Assembly (NCBI GenBank): GCA_017305555.1
Contig: JAFKKM010000017.1
Coordinates: 33,545 to 97,544 of the forward strand
DNA: 64,000 bases
DNA from: Hyphomicrobiales bacterium
GTDB lineage: Bacteria; Pseudomonadota; Alphaproteobacteria; Rhizobiales; Xanthobacteraceae
Reading direction: 5' to 3'
Made by a program: the position numbers and the translations under genes. This document shows positions 8,751-17,174 of this stretch, piece by piece (positions within the stretch are counted from its first letter, which is position 1; every line of letters starts with the position of its first letter). Under the pieces are notes generated by a model that saw nothing but the letters and a program-made list of their open reading frames with translations, did no database searches and was not told the DNA's origin.

Positions 8751-9548
8751 CTACCAGTAAAACTTCTTCTCGATCCAGGCCACGACCACCTCAAGCAGCA
8801 ACGCCATGATCATCAGCGAGAAGATGCCCACCCAAACGCTGTTGAGATCATAAAGCTGACCTGAGTAGTAGACGTGATAACCAAGTCCTTCCTCGGCCGA
8901 GATATACTCGCCGACGACGGCGCCAATCAGCGCGAAGCCGACGTTGAGGCGGAAGGCCGCGACGATCCATGGCAGGCTTCCGGGAAGCACGATCATGCGG
9001 AAGATCTGCATCCGATGCGCGCCGAGCGAACGCATCAGGCGAATGAGATCCTCGTCAATCTGACGCGTACCGTTGTAGGAGGTGATGAATGCGACGATGT
9101 AGGTGATGATGGCAGCAATCGCCACCTTTGAAGCAATGCCGAGCCCAAACCACACCACGATAAGCGGCGCGAGAGCGATCTTGGGTACGCCGTTCAGCGC
9201 GATCATGTAAGGATTGAGAACCCGGGCCCACAGCGGTGATAGCCACAACAAGAGCCCGCTAGCGACGCCCAATAATGTACCGGCAAAAAACCCGAGGATC
9301 ACTTCCTCGCCGGTCACCCAGAAATGGCGCAGCAGCGTACCGTCAAGCAACTGCTTGCCAAAGGCTGCAAGGACTCCAGACGGCGTGCCGTAAATATAGG
9401 CCGGCAACCAACCCAGCCTGACGCCAACTTCCCAAATACCAAGAATCGCGAGAAGCAGCAAAACTTGATACAGAAGAACCTTGGTCCAGTGATAGCCGCC
9501 GATCGCCTCGGGGACACGAACCGGACTTGTAGCTGTCGACTCGCTCAT
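8751..9548 (-). CDS. SsuC-type ABC transporter permease
   Basis: About 265 residues with six membrane segments; the BPD_transp_1 coupling loop is visible around residues 175-200 (EDLIRLMRSLGAHRMQIFRMIVLPGSLPWI). ATG at 9548 is chosen over a TTG at 9563 that overlaps the upstream stop codon. It forms the channel with the ATPase at 7170 and receives solute from the Tat-exported binding protein at 10684. It sits between rutC-like and rutD-like genes, tying the importer to a pyrimidine-like degradation route. Confidence 0.9.
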   Translation of the reverse strand: MSESTATSPVRVPEAIGGYHWTKVLLYQVLLLLAILGIWEVGVRLGWLPAYIYGTPSGVLAAFGKQLLDGTLLRHFWVTGEEVILGFFAGTLLGVASGLLLWLSPLWARVLNPYMIALNGVPKIALAPLIVVWFGLGIASKVAIAAIITYIVAFITSYNGTRQIDEDLIRLMRSLGAHRMQIFRMIVLPGSLPWIVAAFRLNVGFALIGAVVGEYISAEEGLGYHVYYSGQLYDLNSVWVGIFSLMIMALLLEVVVAWIEKKFYW

Positions 9549-9559
9549 CGCCGGTCGTC

Positions 9560-9943
9560 TCAACTTTTCGCGGTGTGAGCAATCGATGAGATTTCAACCA
9601 GGAACTCGTCGCGCACCAACTCAGCAATGATGCAGTAGCGCGCGGGCGGATTCGCCCCGAAATACTCGGCGTAGACCTTGTTGAAAGCGCTGTAGTCCTC
9701 GCGCCGTTTGAGAATGATGATGTTGTAAGCAATATCCGACAGCGTTGCGCCGGCGGCCTTCAAGACGCCAGCAATCTGTTCGATGACATAGTGTGTTTGG
9801 ACCGTAATATCGCCGGGAACACTCGCCCCGTCTGGACCGATGGCAAGCGTTCCCGAAACATAAACAACGCCGTCAGCCTTGGTGCCATGAACGTATGGAG
9901 CGATCGGCTTGGACGAACCAGTTGGAATGATTGGCGTGAACAT
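9560..9943 (-). CDS. rutC: RutC-like RidA-family protein
   Basis: A 127-residue RidA-family protein that reads closely like RutC along its length (IPTGSSKPIAPYVHG, DGVVYVSGTLA, YAEYFGANPPARYC, VEISSIAHTAK). It keeps the family arginine (PPAR, about residue 105), unlike the other four RidA-type proteins in this window. RutC accelerates an aminoacrylate/peracid step in the Rut pathway. GTG at 9946 is immediately followed by ATG at 9943; the ATG is preferred. It lies 30 bases downstream of the rutB-like gene. Assignment rests on recalled family similarity. Confidence 0.85.
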   Translation of the reverse strand: MFTPIIPTGSSKPIAPYVHGTKADGVVYVSGTLAIGPDGASVPGDITVQTHYVIEQIAGVLKAAGATLSDIAYNIIILKRREDYSAFNKVYAEYFGANPPARYCIIAELVRDEFLVEISSIAHTAKS

Positions 9944-9973
9944 CACGTTTTCTCCCGATTGGGCCGTGTGGAT

Positions 9974-10687
9974 CTAGCGCTGTGAATTGGCTCTGAGCAC
10001 GTTCGCGATGTCACGACTGCTGCAGGTCCATCCGAAAAACGTCTCGACGTTGTAGATCGTCGCATCCTGCAGGTAGGCCGGTCCGGCCTGATGGCAGCAG
10101 TCGGTAACAAGAACCGCGTGGTATTCAAGGCCAAAGGCATCGCGGATGGTGGTTTCAACGCACACATTGGTCGCCACGCCAGCCACGAGAAGATACTTGA
10201 TGCCGCGGCTACGCAGAATGGAATCCAGGGGTGTGTTGACGAAGCCGCTGTACCGCGATTTTTGGACAAGGATATCGCCGTCCTGCATGGCGATTTCGTC
10301 GCGCAACTCGTAATCCCACCCGCCCTTGGCCAGCAGCGTTCCGGCAAGTTCCGGGCGTCGCCGCATCAAACGCAAGGCATTGGACTTCATCTGATTGGGC
10401 GAATCGACGCCTCCCGCTTCGCGGTATGCCGGGTCCCAACCGTTCTGCAGATAGATAATCGGCACATCTGCGCTTCGTGCGTCGGCCAGCAAATGTCGCA
10501 TCGCGATGACGACATCTTCCGCCCCATCACGATCGAAGCCAGCCAGATCGAGATATCCGCCCTTGGACAGGTAGGCGTTCTGCATATCGACGACGATGAC
10601 AGCGCAGGCGGCCAGATCGACCGTGATGTCCTCCGGCTTGGCCTTCAGAAGACGCAAGCCGTCGGTCTTGATAGATCCCACCATCAT
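9974..10687 (-). CDS. rutB: RutB-like isochorismatase-family amidohydrolase
   Basis: A 237-residue cysteine hydrolase. The acidic residue lies in VIVVDMQNAYLSKGGYLDLAGFD (about residue 34), the catalytic lysine in the SRYSGFVNTPLDS region, and the nucleophilic cysteine in GVATNVCVETTIRDAF (about 182). The segments GGYLDLAGFD, QNGWD and LRSRGIKYLLVAG match RutB, which cleaves (peroxy)ureidoacrylate to carbamate and aminoacrylate-type products. The start overlaps the stop of the binding-protein gene upstream (ATGA). RutA, the flavin monooxygenase that would make its substrate, is not in this window. Confidence 0.86.
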   Translation of the reverse strand: MMVGSIKTDGLRLLKAKPEDITVDLAACAVIVVDMQNAYLSKGGYLDLAGFDRDGAEDVVIAMRHLLADARSADVPIIYLQNGWDPAYREAGGVDSPNQMKSNALRLMRRRPELAGTLLAKGGWDYELRDEIAMQDGDILVQKSRYSGFVNTPLDSILRSRGIKYLLVAGVATNVCVETTIRDAFGLEYHAVLVTDCCHQAGPAYLQDATIYNVETFFGWTCSSRDIANVLRANSQR

Positions 10688-11712
10688 GCGAGACCAAACT
10701 CTTTGGCTGCCTTTTCCGCGAAGGTGTTGTTCACCATCTGCGAGAAGGGTAATTGCTTGCGGATCGTACCGGCCCCGTCCTCATGACTGATAATGGTCTT
10801 CCATTCCTGTTCGGTGATGATCGGATTGCGCGGAACGACAGGCGCCTTTCCGAAAAAGCGAGCACGAGCGGCTTCGATGACCTTGGGATCGATCTGCGGA
10901 AATTCGAGCGTCGAGACTTCGAGAAATACCTTAGGATCTTCGTGCAGCAGCTTTTGAGCTTCTGCGATCGCGTTGCAATAGCGTTGGACGGAGTCCGGAT
11001 TCGTCTCGAGATAATCCTTCGTTACGAATGTCGAGGTAAAAACTGCTGGCCCCAGTGTATCGCCCAGCGAAAAAACCGTCTTCAATCCGAACTGAGTTTC
11101 GGCAATGCTGGCATCCCACTCGAACACTGTCGCGACGTCAGCACGACCATCAGCGACGGCTTGAAGTTGCGCGCCGAACGGAAGCTGTAGAAATTTGACG
11201 CCATTGGCTTCGGGATCATAACCACCAATCACTTTCATCGCGTATGTCGGCGTGGTGAAGGTGTTCGAGGGATACTTAAGCGTCGCGATTCGCTTACCCT
11301 TAAAGTCATCGACAGAGTCGAACTTCACTCCCGGCTTCGCAACCACCCAAACCGAGATGTATCCAACGATCTTGGCGATGTTGATCATCTGCGCGCCTTC
11401 GACGGTGGCATTGACCGACATGCCGGTCCCAGTGACCGCAAACTGAGCAGCTTTCGACAGCAACGCCGGAACAGGTTGCGCAATGCCACCGGCTGACTTG
11501 ATGGCCATGTCGAAGCCGTGCTTTTTGAACAACCCTTTCCGCTGGGCCACGTAAGTCGGAATATAGAAGCCGAGGTGGATGGCTTCGGAGATGGTCGCGG
11601 GCTTGGTGGCCTGCGCGAATGCCGATCCGCCCAGCAGGGAGATGCCGGCGGCACTCCCCATACCGATCATAAAGTCTCTGCGCCCAATCGGGCCGCCCAG
11701 CGGTTTATTCAT
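10684..11712 (-). CDS. NMT1/THI5-like ABC transporter substrate-binding protein, Tat-exported
   Basis: A 342-residue periplasmic binding protein of the NMT1/SsuA class. The N-terminus has a twin-arginine signal (GRRDFMIGMGSAAGISLLGG, then AFAQA), suggesting export in folded form. The mature part has the usual pattern of this class (YIPTYVAQRKGLFKKHG, then a SAGGIAQPVPALLS ligand loop). ATG at 11712 lies behind a GGGGAGGATGAA ribosome site. It is the first gene of the operon with rutB-, rutC- and rutD-like genes, the permease and the ATPase. Members of this class bind thiamine pyrimidines and sulfonates, so a pyrimidine-type ligand is plausible but not shown. Confidence 0.9.
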   Translation of the reverse strand: MNKPLGGPIGRRDFMIGMGSAAGISLLGGSAFAQATKPATISEAIHLGFYIPTYVAQRKGLFKKHGFDMAIKSAGGIAQPVPALLSKAAQFAVTGTGMSVNATVEGAQMINIAKIVGYISVWVVAKPGVKFDSVDDFKGKRIATLKYPSNTFTTPTYAMKVIGGYDPEANGVKFLQLPFGAQLQAVADGRADVATVFEWDASIAETQFGLKTVFSLGDTLGPAVFTSTFVTKDYLETNPDSVQRYCNAIAEAQKLLHEDPKVFLEVSTLEFPQIDPKVIEAARARFFGKAPVVPRNPIITEQEWKTIISHEDGAGTIRKQLPFSQMVNNTFAEKAAKEFGLA

Positions 11713-11996
11713 TTCATCCTCCCCTGACGATCCCGCCGTAGCTACAGCGGTACATGTGTCCCAACGTGGAGACTGACGTCGCAATCCTCGCTCGATCTTC
11801 TCAGGACATTGATTTCACGGAATAAAACCAACGAATGATCGGGTGGGCCGCCTTTTGAGAGAATGATAACAACGGCTCGGATGATTTTTATAATGCTTTC
11901 CATCCCCTGCCGTGTTGCCGCATTGGCAACACCCATGCGCCGTAACGCCACATGGCCGACGGCATGACGGTTGGCGTCTCGGGATTGGTGACCAGT

Positions 11997-12908
11997 CTAG
12001 ATGGTGCCTGTCGACGAGAGTCTCATCAGCTTCTCGGCCAGAAACTTTTGAAATTCCCGCGCGGCAAACGGTAGTTCGCGATCGCGATGCACACAGATTG
12101 ATGTGCGCGCGCTCTCAAACTCGACATCGACAATCGGGATAGCACGAAGAGTGCCTCGCGCAATTTCGCCGGCAACCATAACCGCAGGCATAAAGGCCAT
12201 CGCGCGACCGGTGATCGCCATGTTCTTCATCAACTCAAGCGAGTCTGTGTTCAGAAATATCGGTGGCTTCAAATCCAACCGACTGATGGCGCGATCAATC
12301 GCTTGCCGCAACCCGAACGTGGGATCTGGCAGTGCCAGAGGATAATTCATGATGTCCTTAAGACGCAGCGACGATTCCCTCGCTAACGGATGATCGATCG
12401 CGACCAGACATGCCATTGGCTGGACATACTCACAGATGGTGACGATGTCTGCCCGCAGCGGTGCATTAAACGCCATGGCGATATCGGCCTCATCGCGTAC
12501 CAGCGCATCGAGGCTGCGGTCAGTCGATGCGCAGATGATGTTGAAGGAAATGTTGGGATAGAGATCATGGAAATCTCTCAGGACAGCGGGAAGGAATTCA
12601 GCGACCAGACCTTCGATAACGCACACTGTCACTTGACCACGACGCAGCCCCCGAAGATCGTCCACAGCGCTTCGCACGCGATCGAGATCCCGAAATGTTC
12701 GCTGGGTCTGCCGCGCGAGCAAATCCCCCGCAGCCGTCAGACGCACACCTTGAACGCTCCGTTCAAATAGCGGCGCCTTCAAATCATGCTCTAGATGCAT
12801 GATCTGTCGACTGATGGCAGAAGGGCTCACTCGCAAATTATCAGCAGCTTTGCGGATTGATCCCAGTCGCGCGGTCTCGTGGAAATATCGCAATGCAATC
12901 AGTTGCAT
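11997..12908 (-). CDS. LysR-family transcriptional regulator
   Basis: A 303-residue LysR protein: winged helix at residues about 1-60 (GSIRKAADNLRVSPSAISRQIMHLE) and a two-lobe effector domain from about 90. It is encoded on the same strand, 284 bases upstream of the binding-protein gene of the rut-like operon, and is the obvious candidate regulator. LysR genes are often divergent from their targets; here it is not, so autoregulation and target control would need separate promoters. The intervening 11713-11996 shows no gene. Confidence 0.9.
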   Translation of the reverse strand: MQLIALRYFHETARLGSIRKAADNLRVSPSAISRQIMHLEHDLKAPLFERSVQGVRLTAAGDLLARQTQRTFRDLDRVRSAVDDLRGLRRGQVTVCVIEGLVAEFLPAVLRDFHDLYPNISFNIICASTDRSLDALVRDEADIAMAFNAPLRADIVTICEYVQPMACLVAIDHPLARESSLRLKDIMNYPLALPDPTFGLRQAIDRAISRLDLKPPIFLNTDSLELMKNMAITGRAMAFMPAVMVAGEIARGTLRAIPIVDVEFESARTSICVHRDRELPFAAREFQKFLAEKLMRLSSTGTI

Positions 12909-13111
12909 GACTATCTCTCTTGCTGCGACTTATCATATTATCATGAGAAATTCGGGATACCAGTTTCGGGGACTCCAGCGACGACAGGATCGGCACATAT
13001 ATGCGTGTGCTGCCTCCGCTTAGCTGCAACCGAACTCCGAAGTCACCAAAACTCGACTCGACGATTCCCGCGTTTTTTCCCTACCACATACAATCTAGCT
13101 CCCTTCAAACG

Positions 13112-13464
13112 TCATGCACCGGAAAGGGTGAATCTGTTGAAGAAGCTCGTGGCATCGAGCAGGCGACCTGCATCAGGAATGGCTTGCTCTATGTCGAGCG
13201 CAAGCGTCACGGCCTTGTTGATGCTGCCGGCCTGCAGGCTGGTCGTGGCTGCACGGGTGATGCGTGTCGCCTCCTCCAGCCGGGAGTTGGATGGCAAGTA
13301 AGCTCGTTCCGATCGCCTGTAGGGCTACAGTGTTGGCAATGCCTGTGTTTCGGCACGAGGTTCGGGCGCCGATCGGCACCGGACTCATCGCTCTCACATC
13401 AACAAGATCAGGCTGGTACAGCCTCTCAAAGCGCAGATGTCTGGCGTCAAGCTGCCAGGATGGT
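13112..13464 (-). pseudogene. Decayed small gene of unknown function (frameshifted)
   Basis: Two overlapping minus-strand frames read like one small protein broken by a frameshift near 13300. The first (13464 down to about 13305) gives LDARHLRFERLYQPDLVDVR and then ANTVALQAIGTSL. The second, entered at a TTG at 13297, gives LEEATRITRAATTSLQAGS and ends in RLLDATSFFNRFTLSGA. Both have natural amphipathic composition, and the upstream frame is closed by a stop just before 13464 with no start codon. I cannot name the family with confidence. The flanks 12909-13111 and 13465-13600 show nothing recognisable. Confidence 0.4.
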
Positions 13465-13600
13465 CAGATTGAATGCATCGCGCCCCAGAGGCCTCGCGAT
13501 CTCACGATCGCTGCTGCTCGCGAAGAAAAATAATCATCGATTGAATCTCGTCTGCTTACATGCACCGCAGAGCAGACATTTCGGCGAACGATTAGCGCGA

Positions 13601-15541
13601 TTATCCGTTAGTCAGAACGACGTCGACTGCCGCAACCTTCGATTGTCCTCGCGACGATAGCCACAACATGACGGTTGCGCGTTCGAACGAGGATCCCAGC
13701 ATCAAGACACCGGAGCCAAGATTCTCGATCACTACCCCCGCCGCTGCGATCGCTGCGTCGTCGCATGTTCGCGCCAGTAGCGGCCACCCTCTTAGCGACT
13801 TCATCGATCTGATGGCGAAATCGCGCGGCAGCGGAAGCGAAGCCAGCGCGTGATCGTTCAAAGCTTCCGGCCAATCACCAGCCGGACTGACACGAAGCAC
13901 CGGGCCAAGGATCGGGTCGTTGCGAATATCGATGCACAACTCAGCACCGTCGCCTTGCCTGTGAGAAGCACCCTCCACAACCTCGCACGGCATCGTAACG
14001 CCGAACGCAGCGAGCAGCTTTGCAGCCTCGACACCACTGAAATTCTTTCGGTCGGCGGCACGAGCTGCCTTCAGGAATTCAAGAACCGCGCCGGAAGGAA
14101 CGGGCGCCGGAGCGACCGGAATCCCCTCGTAGAGCCGCCGATTGTCGTGCCAGCATGCCATGCTGGACAGCGCGGCGGCCGCGCGCGCGGGGTCCTCGAA
14201 CACTGCGACACCAGCCTCCTCCAGGGTAGCGCGCGCCGCAACTGTTCCAGTCGCGATGGCCGCCACCATGCGCGGCGATTTTTGTGCCGCTTGCGCAAGG
14301 CTCTCGGCAAAACGGTCGATCAGGAAGCCCGAAGCATAAAGCACGACAAAGTCGACTTCACCCGAAGCCAGGATGGCGTCCAGCGCATCGCCGACGAACG
14401 TATGCGAATTGACGATGTTCCCGGTGAAGTCGACCGGATTCTGCGCCATGCCATAGCGCGGCACGCCCTGCCGCAGCAGCGCTTGCACCGACTGGCTCAG
14501 CGTTGGGACGGTGACGCCGTTGCCGGTGAACAGATCGGAGAGCAATGCCCCCAGCGCACCCGAGATCGTGAGGATGGCCACCCTTCGGCCGGACGTTCGC
14601 GCGCGAAATCGGGAGAGGTAAGCGATATCCGCCAGATGCAGGATGTCGCGCGCCGGAATGACGCCGAGCCGCTCGAACACCGCGCGATAGGCCGCCGCGC
14701 TTCCTGCGTCGGCACCGGTATGCAGGCGTGCGGCTTCGATACCCTTGTCGCTGCCGCCGGCCTTGAGGAGCGCTAGCGGTCGCCCCTCATCGCGCATACG
14801 TGCCGCGACTTTTTGAAAGCGAACGCCGTCGCGCAATCCTTCAAGATAGCCGACGATCGCTTCCGTGCCGGGCCGATCGGCCAGATACTCGAGGTACTCC
14901 GAGAAATCGACGCAAGCTTCATTACCGGTATTGATGAAAAGATTGAAACGGACATCCATGGCGCGCCCGGCCGCATAAACCGCGGAACAGACGCTGCCGC
15001 TCTGAGTGACCAGTCCCACCGTTCGCGGAGCGGCGGGCGGCGGAACGGTGCGGAAGACCGCCGTAAACGTACTGTAGGCGTGGTTGTCGAGATTTCCGAA
15101 ACCCATGCAGTTGGGCCCACCGACCACGATGCCGAGTTCATCGGCGCATCGCACAAGCTCCGCCTGCAACGCAATGCCTTCCGTATCGCCGGCTTCGGCA
15201 AAGCCAGCCGCGTAAATCACGGCCGCGCGAATTCCCTTGGCGGCGGCCTGCCGCAGCACCGGAACGACTTCGGCTGCGCCGACGGCAATCACGATCACAT
15301 CCACCGGCCCCGGCAGCGCCGCGATATCCGGATAGCAGGTCAGGCCGTCGATCTCCTGATACTTGGGATTGATCGGATAGATCGCCCCGGCAAACTTGTG
15401 CTGGCGCAACAGCGAGATCGGCACGCCACCGAGCCGCTTCGGATCGGCTGATGCGCCGAAGATGGCGATGGAGGCGGGATCGACCAGTGGTCGCAAGCGA
15501 TGACATGACGCTTCAACGCTGCCGACGGACATCGCATCCAT
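13601..15541 (-). CDS. NDP-forming acyl-CoA synthetase with a shortened ATP-grasp part
   Basis: A 646-residue protein. Domains in order: CoA-binding Rossmann domain (FGASADPKRLGGV, about residue 28; VDVIVIAVGA, about 100; GPNCMGFGN, about 143), two succinyl-CoA-ligase-like domains (GLVTQSGSVCSAV, about 172; the NPVDFTG segment, about 366), then the start of the ATP-grasp region (GVEAAKLLAAFGVTMPCEVV, about 500). After that the usual lysine-bearing nucleotide-binding stretch of roughly 85 residues is missing. The chain resumes at the conserved rear segment (IRNDPILGPV, then MKSLRGWPLL). It may bind CoA and acyl groups but use ATP poorly, or need a partner. It follows the 3-hydroxyacyl-CoA dehydrogenase by 12 bases. 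Confidence 0.86.
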   Translation of the reverse strand: MDAMSVGSVEASCHRLRPLVDPASIAIFGASADPKRLGGVPISLLRQHKFAGAIYPINPKYQEIDGLTCYPDIAALPGPVDVIVIAVGAAEVVPVLRQAAAKGIRAAVIYAAGFAEAGDTEGIALQAELVRCADELGIVVGGPNCMGFGNLDNHAYSTFTAVFRTVPPPAAPRTVGLVTQSGSVCSAVYAAGRAMDVRFNLFINTGNEACVDFSEYLEYLADRPGTEAIVGYLEGLRDGVRFQKVAARMRDEGRPLALLKAGGSDKGIEAARLHTGADAGSAAAYRAVFERLGVIPARDILHLADIAYLSRFRARTSGRRVAILTISGALGALLSDLFTGNGVTVPTLSQSVQALLRQGVPRYGMAQNPVDFTGNIVNSHTFVGDALDAILASGEVDFVVLYASGFLIDRFAESLAQAAQKSPRMVAAIATGTVAARATLEEAGVAVFEDPARAAAALSSMACWHDNRRLYEGIPVAPAPVPSGAVLEFLKAARAADRKNFSGVEAAKLLAAFGVTMPCEVVEGASHRQGDGAELCIDIRNDPILGPVLRVSPAGDWPEALNDHALASLPLPRDFAIRSMKSLRGWPLLARTCDDAAIAAAGVVIENLGSGVLMLGSSFERATVMLWLSSRGQSKVAAVDVVLTNG

Positions 15542-15553
15542 TTTCGTTATCCT

Positions 15554-16597
15554 TCAGATGGGTTGGGGATCGAGCACCAGATTCGAAAGCCGCTGCACGG
15601 CCTGCCACAGGCGACGATCGCGCTCGCGCTGAAGCAGCGACGTCGAGCGGCCTTGATAATCGTAGAAACCGCGTCCGGTCGTGACTCCGAGGTCGCCGCG
15701 CGCCACGCGGTCGCTCAGCAGCGCGGGCGACAGGTTGACCGGAGCATCGATGATATCGCGGTCGCCAAGATTACGCAGGCTGAGGTTCAACCCCGTAAAG
15801 TCGTAGCGTTGCATCAGCCCCAGCACCTGCATCCGTGGCGCCAGACTGGTACGCACCGCGGCGTCCAGATTTTCGATGGAGATAACGCCGGATTCGATCA
15901 TGTCGAAGGCTTCGCGGCCGAGCGCGCGCAGCAGGCGATTGATGACGGAGCCAGGAATGAACTTGTCGAGCACGACCGGCGTTTTGCCAAGAGCGCGCAG
16001 CAGCGCAACGCTTTCCTCGCGAAGCCGATCCTGTGCGGTATCGCGCTGGACAACCTCGACCAGCGGCAGAATCTGCGGCGGAGCGAACCAGTGCGCGACA
16101 AGCAGACGATCGACAAATTCCGGCGCCGCCAGATCGAACACATTCAAGGTCGAGGTATTGCTCCAGATCACCGTCTGCGGCTCGCCGAGCCGGAAAACGC
16201 GAGCGTAGATTTCGGACTTGATCTCGCGATTCTCGGTGACGGCCTCGACCACCAGCGCAGCCCGGCGGATCGCGCCGTCACTGTCGTCACAGGGATGAAC
16301 ATGGGCCAAGCTCGTCTGCGCCGACGCCTCGTCTATCAGTTCCAGTTCGACCTTGAGCGCGACGCTGTCGCGAAGCGTCGCCATGCCCCGCGCAAGCGCC
16401 GCCGAACTGACATCGCAGAGATCGACCTGGAAGCCGGCCTCGGCAAAGACCTGAGCAATCCCCGGCCCCATCAGGCCGGCCCCCAGCACCACGATGCGGC
16501 TCGCCAGAGGCGTGAACGGCACCCCTCTCAACGTCAACGATTGCGAGGCGAAGCGATCCGCGGCGGATCGAACACTGAGATCGACCATCAGGATCAT
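15554..16597 (-). CDS. 3-hydroxyacyl-CoA dehydrogenase
   Basis: A 347-residue NAD-dependent dehydrogenase. The Rossmann motif GAGLMGPGIAQ is near residue 38. The HAD signature around residues 160-180 is LVAHWFAPPQILPLVEV, supplying the catalytic His and the paired Glu. The C-terminal helical domain ends with GVTTGRGFYDY, typical of the family. It oxidises a 3-hydroxyacyl-CoA to the 3-oxo form. The start at 16597 overlaps the stop of the upstream RidA gene (ATGA); an ATG three codons later is also possible. The N-terminus is about 30 residues longer than usual. Confidence 0.9.
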   Translation of the reverse strand: MILMVDLSVRSAADRFASQSLTLRGVPFTPLASRIVVLGAGLMGPGIAQVFAEAGFQVDLCDVSSAALARGMATLRDSVALKVELELIDEASAQTSLAHVHPCDDSDGAIRRAALVVEAVTENREIKSEIYARVFRLGEPQTVIWSNTSTLNVFDLAAPEFVDRLLVAHWFAPPQILPLVEVVQRDTAQDRLREESVALLRALGKTPVVLDKFIPGSVINRLLRALGREAFDMIESGVISIENLDAAVRTSLAPRMQVLGLMQRYDFTGLNLSLRNLGDRDIIDAPVNLSPALLSDRVARGDLGVTTGRGFYDYQGRSTSLLQRERDRRLWQAVQRLSNLVLDPQPI

Positions 16598-16989
16598 GCC
16601 ACCATGGCGATGGCTTCGACCTCAAGCAGGAGATCGTGATGCGCCAGCGAAGCCGCTCCGATCATCGTGCTGGCGGGCGGATTGTCAGCCGACAGAAACG
16701 CCTTGCGGACCTCGCGAATAATCCGCGCTTTCTCGGGGTTGAGGTCGCGGACGAACAACACCGTCTTGACCACGTCCCGCATCGAGGCGCCCGCGGCTTT
16801 CAACGCTGTCTCGATGTTGGCATAGACCTGATGGGTCTGCGCCCCGAGGTCACCGACCCCGACAATACGCCCCTGGCCGTCATACGCCACCTGCCCTGAC
16901 ACCATGATCGTCTTGGTGAATGTCGATGTCGCGACATGCACGAAGCCATTCGGCCGGGAAAGCTCGGGAGGGTTCATGAAGGTGTTCAT
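16594..16989 (-). CDS. RidA-family protein without the catalytic arginine
   Basis: About 131 residues beginning MNTFMNPPELSR; this ATG has a GGAG six bases upstream, better than the longer frame to 17064. RidA fold signatures are IMVSGQVAYDGQGRIVG and LEVEAIAMVA. The arginine position reads NPPASTMIGAA, so the classical deaminase residue is replaced by serine. It is the first gene of a three-gene unit with the dehydrogenase and CoA synthetase. The palindrome at 17089-17103 lies 100 bases upstream. Probably a substrate-specific hydrolase or tautomerase; substrate unknown. Confidence 0.88.
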   Translation of the reverse strand: MNTFMNPPELSRPNGFVHVATSTFTKTIMVSGQVAYDGQGRIVGVGDLGAQTHQVYANIETALKAAGASMRDVVKTVLFVRDLNPEKARIIREVRKAFLSADNPPASTMIGAASLAHHDLLLEVEAIAMVA

Positions 16990-17088
16990 CGCAATCTCCA
17001 TCGGGTGGCCGGCGGGTGCGCCGTTCGGGCTACCCCGGCTTATGATCCGAAACGACGGGGCCATGCTTTCGCCGCAAGATTCCCCTTG

Positions 17089-17103
17089 TTCTGCATAGCA
17101 GAA
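17089..17103. promoter_or_regulatory. Perfect palindrome, candidate IclR operator upstream of the ridA-dehydrogenase-ligase unit
   Basis: TTCTGC-ATA-GCAGAA is a perfect 6+3+6 inverted repeat 100 bases upstream of the RidA start at 16989. Almost the same sequence lies at 18008-18022, in front of the iclR-type gene. The size and symmetry match operators known for IclR-family regulators. Two copies at the two relevant promoters make it a strong candidate for the binding site of the regulator encoded at 17175-17996. Confidence 0.7.
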
Positions 17104-17174
17104 TTATAGTGTACGGGATAGCGATCCGGCTGTAAACATGCGCCGCGCCCGGACGGGAACCGCCGTCATGCAGG

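Noticed and set aside
13001..13660. Plus-strand open frame of 219 codons
   Set aside because: Arginine-, serine- and glutamine-rich composition without any domain; it lies opposite the better protein-like relic and runs into the acyl-CoA synthetase end.
13850..14776. 308-codon plus-strand frame
   Set aside because: Antisense to the NDP-forming acyl-CoA synthetase; composition typical of a shadow frame.
15563..16639. 358-codon plus-strand frame
   Set aside because: Antisense to the 3-hydroxyacyl-CoA dehydrogenase gene, whose NAD and catalytic motifs are complete.
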